A stretch of DNA of 64,000 nucleotides from Dentipellis sp. KUC8613 (taxonomy: Eukaryota > Basidiomycota > Agaricomycetes > Russulales > Hericiaceae), in the NCBI GenBank assembly GCA_002286715.1, contig NSJX01000010.1:64656-128655 (forward strand), written 5' to 3'. The notes beneath the pieces are model-generated. The model searched no databases. It saw only the letters and a program-made list of their open reading frames with translations, and was not told the DNA's origin. Shown one piece after another: positions 24,185 through 37,498 of this stretch (the first letter of the stretch is position 1; every line of letters starts with the position of its first letter). A program made the position numbers and the translations under genes.

Positions 24185-27100
24185 TCAGTAGGAGAAGATC
24201 ATCAACCAGGGATTGAGGACAATCTGGATGCACGAGGTGGTATTAGCATTCAGGCTATGCGCGCAACTCAAGAAACGTACCGGGAAAAGAACGTGGCTTC
24301 CAGCAGAGATACTAGGACACATTGTCAATATCTTCAGGGCGAAAGGAGAGGCGAGGTACTCACGCAAGAGGGAAGATAACGGCCCAGTCCCATCCGGGTA
24401 TCTGCCACTCGAAGTCTACGACATCGCTCGCAAGGACGATCATGAGTACGCTGATCGCAAAGCCGAGAACCAAAGCGAGCCAGAAGCGCCGGAGGATGCG
24501 AGGGACCTCGATGAAGAAGTTTGAACGCTCGACTTCCTTCTTGGTGGCGCCCCAGGTGATGTTGTAGGAGAAGAGATGGGCGAGCAGCGCTTGCGAAAGG
24601 TGAATGGAGAGGCCGCCGAAAAAGAAGAAGCTGAGTGGGCGATGAGAACTCGGCTAACTATGCATGACTAAGAAAAGGTGCTCACAAGAAGGGTATCCAT
24701 GTCAGATTTTCCAACAAGCTGTCGAAGATGCTGCGATGACCAAGACGATACTCCAAAAGCGTGAAGCCGACGTTTCCGAGACCGGGGAAAATGACTGTGC
24801 AGGCGAGCCAGATCTCGAATGAATGCTCGTAGAAAGAGTCGACGGGGATGGCCCAGCCCAGGAGGAAGTAGTTCACGACCGAAAGCGTTGCTCCAGCTGC
24901 AAGACCGTCTACACGACACTGAGTTAGTCACTCGGATACTCGGCTTCGAGGATCGGGTAGCTTACAATACGAGAACATGTCTGGGGAACGCGTGAAAGGG
25001 ATCAGCGAGAGGCTTTCGAGAGAGCCGGGAAAGGACCTACAAGACATCATGCCGACTTTGTAATGGATGGGAGCTTTAGACCAGACGAAGATCCGCATCT
25101 GTTTAGTGATGGGACCCATGTGCCACCAGTCCTTAAGCGGGTTAAAAAGCAGCTCGTTGCAACCTACGATTAAGGCGCGTTAGGAAGAGCACCTTCGTAT
25201 CATGAATGCACTTACCATAGGCGTATTTTTGCCAGCGATTTAATTCATCATCGACCGTCAATGAGACACCTTCCTTGAAGCCGCCGTCAGAGTATGTCGC
25301 CCAGCGGATGATGTAGCCCTTGAGCTAAACGATGGATGAGAAATGTATTTAATTATGAGAATGAATCCGTTGTCCTCACCTGAAGACGCAATGCCATGTC
25401 GAAGTCTTCACTGACGTTGGCCTCGGACCAAATCTTCATCTTGTTGTCGTCGCCTGCATCCGGGAACGCAGCATCTTGGATAGCTGACCACCTGAGGAAC
25501 GCATTGTGTCCAACGAAAGGAGCAACCTCTCCGTTCGCACTACCCATCGAAATACACTTGTTAATTCGTCGCGTGAAGTGCGCGATGCCATTCTCGAAGT
25601 AATGGTATGCGACCTGCATGACATCTGGTGCGGGACGGGTATTAGGAATATACTCGTGGAAGCGGCGCCGAAAGCTTACCGGAATAGTGCTGAATGATGG
25701 CGACGTCCGGACATTCGGCAAGCTCACGTGCCGCATCACGGAAACAATCCTACCGCGTGCCGTGAGCGCTCGTGTCTGCTAGCTGCCAAAACATCGAAGA
25801 CGTACCTCGGGGACAACGGTGTCTGAATCCACGATGAGAATGATCTGGCCAACCCGGATTGCCTTGGCATTGCATGCCCAAGGCTTCCACTGCTTCCCGC
25901 TCTCCTCGTATATCTCGTCAATAGCGAGCTGCAACGCGCGCTCCTCGAGCTCTTCCTCGTCTTCTTCATCCTCATCCATGAGCTCCCCGCGCGCCTCCTT
26001 CGCATCCCGCTCTTCCTCCAGCTTCTTAATCCATGTCTCCATCTTCAGACTGACGCTTAACCCGTAGTTCATATTGCTGGCCTTCTTGAACCGTCCGCGG
26101 CGCTTGAACCCGCCTTCGGCATCGCTGTGCTTTGGGCGCGCGACCCAGCCGATCCCGTTGTCCGCATAGAATGCGATGCGTTGCTGGCGCTCCTCTTCCG
26201 AGATGAGCTGCAGTCCATCGTCATGCACGAAGATGCTCGACGTGCCGCCCTGGCGCGCGTACGTCTGCATCGCTTTCTTGATCGACTGTACTGAGGGCTC
26301 GCTAGAAGGAGAATAGCGTCAGGAGCGCTCAGATAAGCTCAACGGGGGCAATACGAAGCCAAAAGACAATGCGACAGCATGCATGGAGCATGATCTCCCA
26401 AGGACGGAACGGATGGGAGTCATGTCCATGTGGCCAGGTGGTCGGATGGACAAGAAGACAAAGATAGAAACAAAGGAGATACTCACATCGTTTGCTCGAG
26501 ACTTTCCTTGTAGACGGGCAACTCGATGGTGACGTGGGGGAGATGTTCATCGACCTCTTTGTTGGGGTTAGGCTTGATCGCGGAGTAGTACTTGGAGTTT
26601 TCGTGGTATTGAGCCACAGGGCCGAGTCTATCAGGAAGAGTGAGCGTGCGACAAGGGTGAGCTCTGAAATCACACGTACAGGTAAGAAATGTTTCCTATC
26701 AATTGCAGGGAGAAAAACTAGTCGGCAGCTCAGTTTGTGTCACTATGTCTAAGTGATATTCCAATCACTTACGAGTGACACACAGAAAAGGAATGGCAAG
26801 GTCGCTAGGAGACCAAATCGGCGGTAGTCGTGGTCCATCCGCCACTCTTGCAGGAGGACATTGATACCACTGCCCATGAAGACTACAAATCGCGCACCCG
26901 TCAGTTCATATCCATATATCTGACAACAGGTTAACGTACATAAAGACAAGGCACATCCAAGGCCTCCGTAAAATGGCGTGAAGTAGCGCATGGGACGGGC
27001 ACTGGCCCCAGTGGCCTTCTCTGGATCCTGATCGGCGGCATCGGGCTTGTCCGGCGAGAGACGCCAGCCCCAGAGAGAGCCTGTCTTTTTCTTTGGCTTC

Positions 27101-28246
27101 GCGTTGCGTGCGGGCTCGACGTGTGGCGCGACGGCAGAGGTTTCGATCTTGCTCTGGTCCTTCTTCTCGTTGAGGCGCTCGTCCGAGTCAAAGCCGACTG
27201 CCGACGCCGAGGAAGCGCCGGATGCCGAGCCGGATGACGTCCCGAGAAGTCCGCCGAGCGACAGGCGCTGGCTCCAGACGAGCTTGATGAGCTTCGCGTC
27301 GAAGTCGTGGCAGAGCGGAATGATGGTGTCAATGCTATCAGACCACACCACCAGAACGCGCTCGTCGCGCTGCAGCCGAACAAGCACATTCAGAAACAGC
27401 ATCGACAGAACGGGAGGAAATAGAGCCTACGATGAACGCCCCGCATTGTTCCTTGTCAGCGCGCGGCAGGTATGCCATGGACTCGAGGATCTGGATCCGC
27501 GTGTTGTCATCCACGAAGATGGCGGTTCCATCTTCGCCACTAAGAAGCAAGGTTAGTACAGGCCGCATATGCCCATTTGTGGCGGGTGACTTACGCAGTG
27601 CTCAGGGCGACGTGAACAGCTGCACTGCGCACTTTGACCGCCACGACAGGGTTCATGACCCGCACGGCAGCCTCGAAAGGCTCCAAGAACTGATTCTCGT
27701 ATGGGAACACGCGGAACTGGCCTGGGCTAATACGAAGGCAGACACCGGCATGGATGTTCTCCCCCGAAGGCTTGAACCATGCGTCTCCTTGCGTCTAAGG
27801 GTAAAGCAGGTCAGCATCCATTGTGACTACCGAACGACTTGGAGGAGAATCATACCTGCCGGAAGATATGATGCAGCAAAGCATCATATGCATCGTAGTC
27901 CATTGCTGTCAGACTCATCTTGGGCAGAGTGACGGCGTTGGCGGGGGGCACTTCGAGCAGCGAAAGCGGCTTGCCAAAGGACGAAGCGCTACCGGTCCTC
28001 GGTGGGGGTGCAAGTCTTAAGAAAGATCGGTCGAGTTTCGCCCTCCCTATCTCAGCCTTCGATGCAATGATACCCTGAATGGCAGACGTGCACATCCGAC
28101 GGGAGGCCTGGTCCGCATCCATAGGACGTACTTCCCATTGTGTGAGCCAGGGCGTTCCAGGGCGCGCCCTTGAAGTTCTTGGCTGCACGCTTCTTTGACT
28201 TGATCGGAGCGGACGATGCGGACATTCGAGGGATTACCGGTGACAT
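24185..28246 (-). CDS. membrane family 2 glycosyltransferase (polysaccharide synthase-like)
   Basis: A processive-type GT2 enzyme, probably making a cell wall or extracellular polysaccharide from a nucleotide sugar. The N-terminal ~250 residues form a soluble domain without catalytic motifs. A membrane segment region (27000-26750) precedes the GT domain: HVTIELPVYKESL, VHDDG, the DSD of ILIVDSDTVVPE (near 25810), the ED of SEANVSEDFDMALRLQ (near 25410) and a QxxRW-like NRWQKYAYG (near 25230). Several membrane helices follow (25110-24200), and the protein ends in ...PWLMIFSY at 24185. An acidic insertion of about 45 residues (DEDEEDEEELEER) interrupts the GT domain before DSD. There are about a dozen introns. 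The ATG at 28246 is my choice; the first intron (donor GTACGT near 28130) is uncertain. It is not a classical chitin synthase: the chitin synthase EDRxL and QRRRW signatures are absent. Confidence 0.78.
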
Positions 28247-29912
28247 GCGGCTGGCGATGGACAAGGAGCACCGGATTGGTGGGATTTTCTCATGCCGTCG
28301 GGGTCGGCAGAGGGACGCCAGTGCGGCAGGGAAAACGGAACGATCAAGTCAATTGAGGCGGACGTGTGTCCGAAGAGATGTCTGGCCACGTTGTGGAGTT
28401 CCTGGCTTCTGGTGCCCTGAGCGCACTGTCGACATCGCTGGGCTCGCACTCCGAGCCTCCATGGTCATCGGACGCGTGTTTTCCAAGTCTGAGACGGCGC
28501 TGGATGACGGCCGCACAATCGGACGTCCATCTTCCACAATCCATGGATGGTCCGCACGGCCCGAGGACTAAACAGGAGTGCATGGTGATAGGACAATCTA
28601 TCTTTTGCAGTGCACGTCTTGTGGGTGATGCGTGTCGGCGATATATCGTACACGCCTTTCCACGCATGCCCGCAGGTAGAGCGGCCGTAGGGCTGCTCGG
28701 CCAATGATGCATGGAGCGCCACTGAAACTATTCATGTCGCGACGTCAAGCATTACTCGCGATATGCATAGCATGCTAGGGCCTGAGAGGTAGGAACATCG
28801 AAGACGGCGAGGTGGATTGGAAGAAGTCTTCGAGGACGTGGCGGCCCTTTCGCCACTAGGGGCCGTCGAATCGACAAGCGATCTGCCAGATTGGAGGTCA
28901 GGGAAAAGTGGTCAAAAAGGAAAAAGAAGCACCGACGACTATTCTCTCAGGCTTGTGATGCAACACGCAGAAGTTGATGGAGGACCGTGGGTGGGCGTTT
29001 ACTCACTTTAGCAGGAGGCGGCTTTAACCGGAGAACGTTGGCACACTACTACAAGTGTGGCCACCTATAGGCCTCCGAGCGACGAGGCTTCAGGATGCAT
29101 CCATGGTATTCTGAGACTCGGAAGAACTCGAACATGTGCAAATGAATGCTGCGGCCGGGAAGTGGCGGGCGTTCAATTTAGAGCAAACCCGCCGCCCGGC
29201 TCTCGTTCGAGCTCCGCGACTGGCGCCCGTCCGACACGCAAAACGCTCTTCCGCACAATCTGAGCAGGAGTAAGGCCCTAGAAAAGTCAGATAGACTGCG
29301 TACACGACCGGCGATCCGTGATACACATACAAACGACAAATCACACCTAGCACATAGGCGATAAGCAATCAAATCTGTTGGAAATTTCTTTAATGGAGGC
29401 CAGTGCCTATGAAGCGGCTTTCATGTCGTCAGCCCGCCCTGCTTAGACCAGAAAAAGCGACTTCCCAGATACACGTCTCCTCTGTGACGACATATATGCC
29501 ATCTTAACCACGATTAGAGAGGGGTATCGCAGCATCGAAATGCCCGAAGGCCTTCCCAGACGCATGCGCGCAAAACGTACATCTTTGTCCTAGAAATAGT
29601 GGGTTATCGCAGCACTGGAGTGGTTGATAAATGGGAGATTAATTTTGGCCATGCCATGCTGACGTGCGTCGGTTCACGGCCGGAACGGAGGGAAGCGGTC
29701 CATTGTGTCAGGGACTGTGAGCGCAGCAGAAGTTCAGGAACGAGAGGTCCGCGCATACAGGTTCCAAAGGAGACAAGTCGGAGGTCTAGACAGTCGATCC
29801 ATGGTCCCATACGAGTAACATATGTCAGCCCTTGCATATGTACGGCACCGGCGTTTGCTCCTGGATAATGCAGACTATCGTGATGTGGCAGTGTAGACGC
29901 ATGTAAACTCAC
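28247..29912. other. intergenic region with no resolved gene
   Basis: It contains the promoter of the minus-strand glycosyltransferase (left part). Open frames up to about 130 codons exist on both strands but lack motifs and phase-consistent partners. The stretch 29600-29860 could hold the last exon of the orphan chain at 29913-30480. Confidence 0.35.
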
Positions 29913-30480
29913 AATTTTCGTCTGAAGCAGTTTTGCACAAGCAACTTGAAAGATTGTCCCCCAATCAAAATACGGCGCGAGGGTGGACAGGTCGTGGATG
30001 CGAGTCACGGTGATCTCGGGCGTAGCGAGACGTGGCGGCTTGATCCAAACAGTTACAAACAACTGCTCGTCGTGCGCGGCGGTCTGCTCTGACTTGCTGT
30101 CTGCAACTGAGAGCCTGTGCTACTTTAACGTCGTCTGCATTCATCAGAAAGGCACACACTGGCTGTCGCACACCAGCTGTCGGAACCGAAGGCTGGTCAT
30201 GGGAAACGACTTCGTGCTTTCGTCTCGTCCTCTGGGCAGCTCTATTTTCTGTAAGTGTTCTGCACCTCCCCGCTCGGTTCTGTGCCTTCGGCAGAATTAG
30301 AACATTTTCACCCGACGTTTTGGATAGGAGTTGTGCAAGCCAGATCGCTCCAGCGGCGCCCCTCGTCCCGGATGCGGTGCCTGGTATTTCCACGGATCGG
30401 TTTGTATTATCGGCACTGCGGAATTTGAGCTGCTTTTCGCCGCAAAGAGCGCTGGCCTGGGCAGACCTCTTCCGGCCTTT
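29913..30480 (-). CDS. orphan exon chain, hypothetical protein (partial)
   Basis: Not recognised. Three minus-strand segments join in phase: one ending at 30312 (donor GTGAAA), 30248-30174, and 30092-29913 (donor GTGAGT). They read ...DPWKYQAPHPGRGAPLERSG..., then IELPRGRDESTKSFPMTSLR, then EQLFVTVWIKPPRLATPEIT and RIHDLSTLAPYFDWG. The first intron is 63 bp with a TCTAAT branch-like site. The second needs an AAG acceptor, which is weaker. No in-frame ATG is visible in the first segment, so the true start lies upstream, close to the GH16 start on the other strand, and the 3' end is unresolved. It may be a real lineage-specific gene or a decayed one. Confidence 0.3.
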
Positions 30481-30684
30481 GGACATTCCACTGACGCTAG
30501 AGCGGACGTTGTGATTCGATGCCATAGAGTCCTGAATCTGTCAACTCATTGATTGGCAGGACGCGGCGCCGTTCTGGGACTTCCGGCCTTTGCGTTCATA
30601 AGGTCTTCGCATCCATACCTCAAATGGCTTTCCAGACGGCCGCCCTCCCTCGACTAGTCTTCCCTATTCGTCTGTCTGTCCCCA

Positions 30685-33008
30685 ATGGCGCCCGTCTCAT
30701 CATCCAAGAGCTCTATCGACGAAGGGAGCGTTGAAGTCCTCACACCACCTCGCCCCACCTTCGTCAATGCGGAAAGCCGCCGTTCCTCTGATGGAGAAGA
30801 GACTTCCTCTTCTCGCTCGACTCCTGCACCTCTTCGTCTGACGCTCCGTAACCAGGATCACCAGCATAGCGCCCTCAGTGTCGGCTCGAGCCGGCCCAAT
30901 ACAGGCGGCAGCAAGGAGGCAGACCCTTTCGCGACACCTGGAACCGAGCACGCCAACCCCTTCTCGCCGCCAGCTAGTGTTGTCAACTTCAGCACGGGGC
31001 CCGATCCTACTGCCACACCCGAAATTCCGCAGTCTCCGTACACAGAGTATGCCCGCGGCAGCGGCATCAGCTCTGTGCGAAACAGCACTACCGACCTTGC
31101 CCCGCTCTCCCGCCGCACCAGCCGTACGGGCATGCGCGAAGCGCTCGCGTCTCCCCCGCGCCGCCCGCTCACGATCCTCCAGACACAGGTATCCTCGAAT
31201 GGCACTGGCCTTCGTGCGCGCATAAAGAAGTCTCGTCCCGCTTCTACGATGCTGACCGGCGAGATACATAAGCCGTGGATGGAGAAGAAGGACTCGTCGA
31301 TGCGCATTGCGTACTTCATCACGTATGCCGTCATGACTCTTGGCCTCGTCGGGACTGCGCTGCGCTGCTACTTTGGCTGGAAGAGCGTCCAGCTTTTGGG
31401 AAACCTGTGTCTCGTGCTCGACGATGAGTTCTCCAGCAGTGAGCTCAATACCGAGTCCGTCTGGTTCAGGGAAGCGGATATGGGCGGCTTCGGGTACTAG
31501 CAGTTTCTTCCACTGTCACGACACCACTGATCCGCGTTTTCTGCACAGAAATGGAGAATTCGAGATGACGACGACGTCTACGAATCAGTCCTTCATCCGG
31601 AACAATCAGCTGTATATCCTCCCGACGCTCACCTCCGACGTTATCGGACACGACGCCATCTTCGATGGTCATACATTCAACCTCACAGGATGCACGAACA
31701 CGAACCTTACCGCCTGCGGCGCCGTCAGCAACAAGACCTCGGGTGCAATCATCAACCCTGTCATGAGTGCGCGCATCTCTACACGTGGCAAGAAGAGCAT
31801 CCGTTACGGTCGTGTTGAGGTCAAGGCAAAGCTCCCGCGCGGGTAAGCTTTCAGATCTGAGTGCGTTTTCGCGCCCCGACGCTCACTGAGCCCAACCTTC
31901 TTCTACATAATCAAATCAAATTCACTGCCTCTCTAACCTTATGCTTATTTCGCTCCAGCGACTGGGTACGTGCTCCCGTGTGATTATGAAATGGAGGGAG
32001 TATGCTAATCGCCTTTCCCCGACAGCTCTGGCCTGCAATCTGGATGCTTCCGGAGGACAACAAGTATGGTCCCTGGCCTCTAAGTGGTAAGTCTTTCCCT
32101 GCGCGTGCCGCCGCCGGGACGCGTGAGCGCTGATACCTTGCGTCTATCCAGGTGAGATCGACATCATGGAGTCCCGCGGGAATGGCCCGAAGTATCCCGC
32201 CCAGTAAGCCCCATTCCTTATCTAGTCCCCGGGCTTCATAGTCTCATGTCGTGCAGGGGTTCGAACTACGTCCGCGGATCGCTCAACTGGGGTCCCTTGA
32301 CATGGCTGAACGGCGTCTCGAAGACCTTTGGGTGGTGGAATCTCCGACGCTCGTCGTACGACAAGGACTTCCATACCTACGCCCTCGAATGGAGCGACAA
32401 GTTCCTGTGCGTCTGTCTCTCCGTCTCCGTTGACACCTCGGCGCTCATTGTACATTTCGGCAGGCGCATCTACGTCGACAGCCGGCTGACGCACATGCTC
32501 GAGCTGACGTTCAACATCCCCTTTTTCGAGCGCGGCGACTTCCCGACAGCCGTCTCCAACGCGTCGCAAGAGATCATCCTCGAAAATCCCTGGCAAGGCG
32601 CAGGCAATGCCGCGCCGTTCGACCAACGTGAGCTCCTTTCGTTGCCTCCTCCCTTATCTTCGTGTTGACATCGTTCACAGCGTTCTATCTCATCATGAAC
32701 GTCGCCGTTGGCGGCACGAACGGATGGTGGCCTGATGATGTTGGGAATAAGCCGTGGCTTAACGGCGCGCTCAGTGCGTTCTCCGTCTTCTTTCATCATT
32801 CTCCGTGAACTAAGGTTACCTCGTGCAGATGCGATGGAGCAGTTCGCGCTCGCGCAGGACCAGTGGTACTCTACCTGGCCCGCAAACGAGGAGGACCGCG
32901 CGATGGTCGTGTAAGTCCTTCTTCAGCCCCTGTCCGTTATGCATGGCTTTGCTGATCCTGTTGCTTACGCTACCTAGTGACTATGTCAAAATGTGGGAGC
33001 TGTGTTGA
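30685..33008 (+). CDS. KRE6/SKN1-type GH16 cell wall glucan protein
   Basis: A type II membrane protein of the SKN1/KRE6 group, needed for beta-1,6-glucan assembly in fungal walls. The first ~205 residues are cytosolic, Ser/Pro/Thr-rich and disordered. A single membrane helix (RIAYFITYAVMTLGLVGTAL, near 31310-31370) is followed by the lumenal GH16 domain. This carries SVWFREADMGGFGNGEFEMT (joined across an intron near 31493), RYGRVEVKAKLPRG, WLWPAIWMLPE, and the catalytic GEIDIMESRGNGP with the ExDxxE pattern intact, then GSLNWGPLTWLN, FYLIMNVAVGGTNGWWPDD and a final VDYVKMWELC. Six or more short introns are present. The stop at 33006-33008 gives about 640 residues. With the neighbouring GT2 gene it forms a wall-related pair, but the shared function is inference. 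Confidence 0.9.
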
Positions 33009-33819
33009 TTGTATGCGCTCGGTCTTCCCTCGCTTCTGGTCTCGACGGACAATACCTATAGACAGTCCTCTCTCTCTCGCTCGGGCTTCAGCCTTCAAGC
33101 TGCGGATACTTACCACGCCATACACCACGTCATTCCTTTGGACTCGGTCTCGTATAGAACGGTGACGGCTTGCGGTTACTTTCGTACTTTCTTGATTATA
33201 TGCGTATGGCTTAGGAATGGCCGCCTGGGGAGGCAAGGGCGGACGATACTCCAACTTATTTACTTATCGATCAGACTAGTTATAACTTCAGCACAACTGA
33301 GTGCGCGCGTGAGCATGTTGTTGTATTTATTATGGTGGGTGCCGCCCCCCAGTCCCCCAATGTACGGTGCTTGGCTTGGTCGGCAACGCCCGGGTATATT
33401 CCCAGGACTCGAGGATCGTCGGCGACGTGGCGGTCGCGGTTGCGATTTGTTCTACAAGATGATCGTTTAGCTAACCAATATTGCATCCGCACAGGCTGGC
33501 TGTTTGGACACAAATTCTGTCGAGGCGAGCATGACATCCATAGATCACTGCAAGGATTTTATCTCCGTTCGATCGTCAGTTGCCCGTGAGCTACACGCCG
33601 TACGCTATACCAGGATCGTTCGGATTGAGAACCGTATCGTTCAAACCATTTTTGTATTGCAGGACCCTAGAGAAGCCTAAATCTTTCGCCCTGCTTTAAA
33701 ATTTGCCTCGTGGCCTGGAAACGAGGCCAGCCTACGGCGTCCTTCGAATAGTGGACACGAGTGCGCAGCAACTTGTCAACGTGTACGTCGCCACTTTCCC
33801 TCCCTACCACCACCTTCCT
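33009..33819. other. intergenic region (3' UTR and promoter)
   Basis: It lies between two same-strand genes and should contain the GH16 3' end and the promoter of the DUF4470-MYND gene. I see no coding signal. Confidence 0.45.
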
Positions 33820-36800
33820 ATGGCTCACCAATTCTCATGGCCCAGGACACAATATCTGTATGCCATTGGCAACACTCCCGCTGTTTGTCTCACGAGAGAT
33901 GTCGCTCCAGAAGAAAATATCGACCTTTTGCTGCTGGGGTGCGGCGATCCCCGCAATGTTCTTTTCACCATATTTTGTGAGCCATCGCAGTGTCAGTCTT
34001 GCCTCGTGCCGTCTTATTTCTCGTATTTACCATGTGTTGTCTTTTCATTATTGCCTCAGCTGTCCGCAAACTAGACTTTACTTGCTGCGACAAAGAGCCG
34101 GCCGTTCTTGGTACGTCGTGCTGACATTTTTTTGACGGGATTTGCACTGATAGTGTTTCAATAGCCCGTAATGTCATGCTGCTATCCATGATTTATGATG
34201 CGGATGAATATACCGGCGATATATGGAATTCCTTCTTCCATATGTATCTGAGCAACGCTTCACATGCCTACCTGGTCGGCCATTGTCAGAAATTGGTCGG
34301 GTACTCGGAGAACATCTTACGCTGGAATCAATCGCCTTACGGCTCCTTCCTTCGAATGTCCACAGAATATACGCTGTCTGAGCTTCGACGCCACTGGACT
34401 CTCTATGCGGACATGCATGAGTTACCTGTGGATCGGCTAGCTACCCTTCGTAGCGCATTCACCAAGCAGGCTCAGTCCTCGTCCACTATGTACTATAGGA
34501 TCCTCAGCTCAGCACGCTCCGCAGGGCCCCTCGCCATTCAAGCGATTGAAGCAACGTCCGCACAATTCAAGCAATACTGGAAGACGGGCACCACATTCTC
34601 CAATCCTACGGATGCAGCTGCTGCCACTATCTTAAACCCAACTTTCTCCTATTCATTGGCAGGAGAAGGGTGCGCTGTCCATTATGCGACGGACCCTCTG
34701 ATGCCGTTCCACCTAGCTCCTGTTTTTGGAAATCGACACGGCTCCGTCTCGGTGTCCGATATCGTGGAAGCTGCAAAAGCCGAGTTCAATGATTGGTGCA
34801 AAGTATTTCACCACTCTGTAGCGCCGTCGACGACATCATCTCGCCCAGTCGTTCGCTTCATCCTTGCAGAAGCCACCGCCGCTTGCCGTTCTCTGAAGGC
34901 CTTCGCGGCAACTGAAACACTCAAGTCAGGGGTTCCTGTCGACCAGTTCAAGACCCAAGTGCTAGAACTGAGCAGAGACGAGTACGCAACGGTCTCTGGC
35001 GCTCCAGCCATATTTAATGTCATTGAGACATCAAATCTCGTCGACCATCTTGGCCTCTTGAACGTTTTCATAGCTTCCATCCCTTTGCTATCTCGTTCGG
35101 CGCCATCACGCGTACTCTATACCGAATCGCTGCTGTACTCTGGAGTGGATGCAACCAAGGATTTCACAAAGCAGTTGTACGGAGACATCACCGCTATCGG
35201 CATCGTTCTTGACTTGTGCCCTGTCGATTATCTATGTGGCTTTGCCGCCCGGTCCGATACCCATGAGTTGGCTATGCACATGGCCGTCAAGGGAGATACG
35301 AGCCGGAAACAGTTCCATCAAGTGACAACCTGGAAGTCGCCATCCTCGGGCGATCCCTACGCTTGCCAATCTGACCTCACACAGAGAAAGCTCTCATTTG
35401 AACCACATCAGCTCGCGACATTCCTCTATGACATGTATTACCTCCTATTTGAACAAGAAGATGCAAAGAACTTCTTCCGGCTCAATCACGACAATCTTCG
35501 GAATGCTATTTCTTCATCTACTCTTTCTCATTATATCCGGGAGAGCTTTGCTTTATTTCTGAAGCTTGTAAGAGATGAACTCGGTGCCTCAGATCGGGAT
35601 TGGGCCAACATCATGGATAACTTCTGTGGCTTTCTCGATGCGGATCAATCTCTTCCTATGGACCTCAATAACTACAATGATTTCTGCATGCAGCTCTATC
35701 GCCATGGTGTTTGGTTCCCAGATGCCTACCATCAGTTTATACCCAAAATCGGAAGATTTGCCCATTGGAACGTCGTACCTCCTGTCATTCGTATTATCCT
35801 TACTGTTCCCCGACAACAGCTCAGAGTCTTGGAGCACGCTCCAGAAGCATATGGCACACCTTTAGTGCAATGCGACGTACGAGGAAAATGGTGCCATAAT
35901 ATCTTCTCATCAGTACATGTCGCATATGGACAGGTTTCCACAATGGGCACGATGGCCAATCCATGGGCCTCTTTTCAAGAGGACCTTCTGGGACACTCTG
36001 GACACTCGGCATTGATTGTCACATTCACGATGCCGAGCAGGCTTTTGACTACGTACGAGCCTCAGGATGACCTTTGGGTTTGCCTCTCCTTAAAAAGTGG
36101 ACCAGCAAGCATTTCCTTTATGCGAGAGCTAGATGCTCACCTAACCATCTATCGGGCAAGTCTCATGGACAAGTCTCATGTGATTATACTACCAGAACAA
36201 CCCCTGCCATCCGAGCGACTTCGCGTTAGCACTAGGCCACCGGGGACTTCAAACCCAATCGGACAAGTCGGGGCTGTCTCCGTCGAACTTGACGGACAAT
36301 GCGAGCTCGTCACCTCACTTACCTGCAAGATTTCTGTTGAAACTTGTGATGCAAAGACTCTTTTTCAAGCCAAAGCCGTGCCAGAAATATCTCAGATATC
36401 ACCCTGTACGATGCGAGTCAGCTTGGCTCACCATTCACAAGACATTCGGTACCCTTTCCCTATCGTCGGAAGCCAACATAAAGCTCGACTAGCCAGGACG
36501 TCACTATATATCGAGGTATGTACATCATGAAGAAGTGATATTGTAACGCAATGTCATTGACATCACAGGTCATTGTCCCTGTGTCTGGCCCATTCAAAGC
36601 CGATGGAATGAAGATGAACCCGTTCCCTGTTGTTCGCCGAGGGCATGTCACTGTCCCCTGGAGCATCCATCGCGTTAACCCCGCCCGCATGCCACTCCTG
36701 GATATAAAGGCCAAAGCTTTACGCCATTGGCTCAATCCTCATATAGGCTCGATGCTGTCCACTCGCGAGCATTCGCTGCGGAAGAACCATAAGAACGATG

Positions 36801-37498
36801 CTCTCATGAATTTAAAGGACGCTCTCATAAAAATTCTCCTCTGTGCTAGCGGCATCCAGAAAGGTCCTCTCCGACGATTGTTCGCATTTTACGATGATGC
36901 AACCGATATCTGTGATACCCTCCTCTTCATCGGTGACGTTCGATACGAACTGCACTCTCATACGGTGTTGTGCGACGGATATGTCCTCCCTCGGCCACAA
37001 CACGATCTTATGCAGAAGATCCAACGAGACTTCACCAAACTCCTCACAAGTCACGGAGGTCCACTTCGGATCCGCTTCTCCAGAGAAACGATGCGAGCAT
37101 GGAAACAGTTGATCCCCGCCTTTGTAGAACGCTGTCGGTCGTGGCACCATAAAGATGACTGCGAGTACGTTTCGCAAGGCAGAATTCCCCTCACGGAAGA
37201 GACCGATCTGGATCCCTTGTGCAGCTGCGGGAGAGGGAAAGACACCGAAGGCATGGATACAGAGGCACTCTGGAAGAAATTCGCACCATATGTCACTCGG
37301 CTGGCGCTCTCCCCTCTGTTCGCTGTCTCCTATCTCGAGAGTATTGGCAGAGATCCAGCGGCCCACAAGTGTTCTGTGTGCCGAGGGAAAGGGAAGCCAA
37401 AACTGATGGCCTGCAAGGCTTGCAAGAAGGTGCAATACTGCTCGGCAGCGTGCCAGAAGAAGGATTGGAAGGCACATAAACCGAAATGCACGCCGTAA
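33820..37498 (+). CDS. DUF4470 and MYND zinc-finger protein
   Basis: A large protein of about 1,160 residues, of a type common in Agaricomycetes; its function is unknown. Four exons are phase-consistent: 33820-33976, 34060-34110, 34165-36515 and 36569-37498. The N-terminus is the DUF4470 hallmark, with GNTPAVCLTRDVAPEENIDL followed by LLLGCGDPRNVLFTIF. The long third exon is helical with no other domain that I recognise. The last ~40 residues form a MYND finger: CSVCRGKGKPKLMACKACKK, then VQYCSAACQKKDWKAHKPKC. The cysteine/histidine pattern is complete. MYND fingers usually bind Pro-rich peptides, so a scaffold or regulatory role is inferred. A small extra CSCGRGK motif lies near 37220. Confidence 0.88.

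Noticed and set aside
24185..28246. Chitin synthase
   Set aside because: The GT2 motifs are present but the chitin synthase signatures (EDRxL, QRRRW) are absent.
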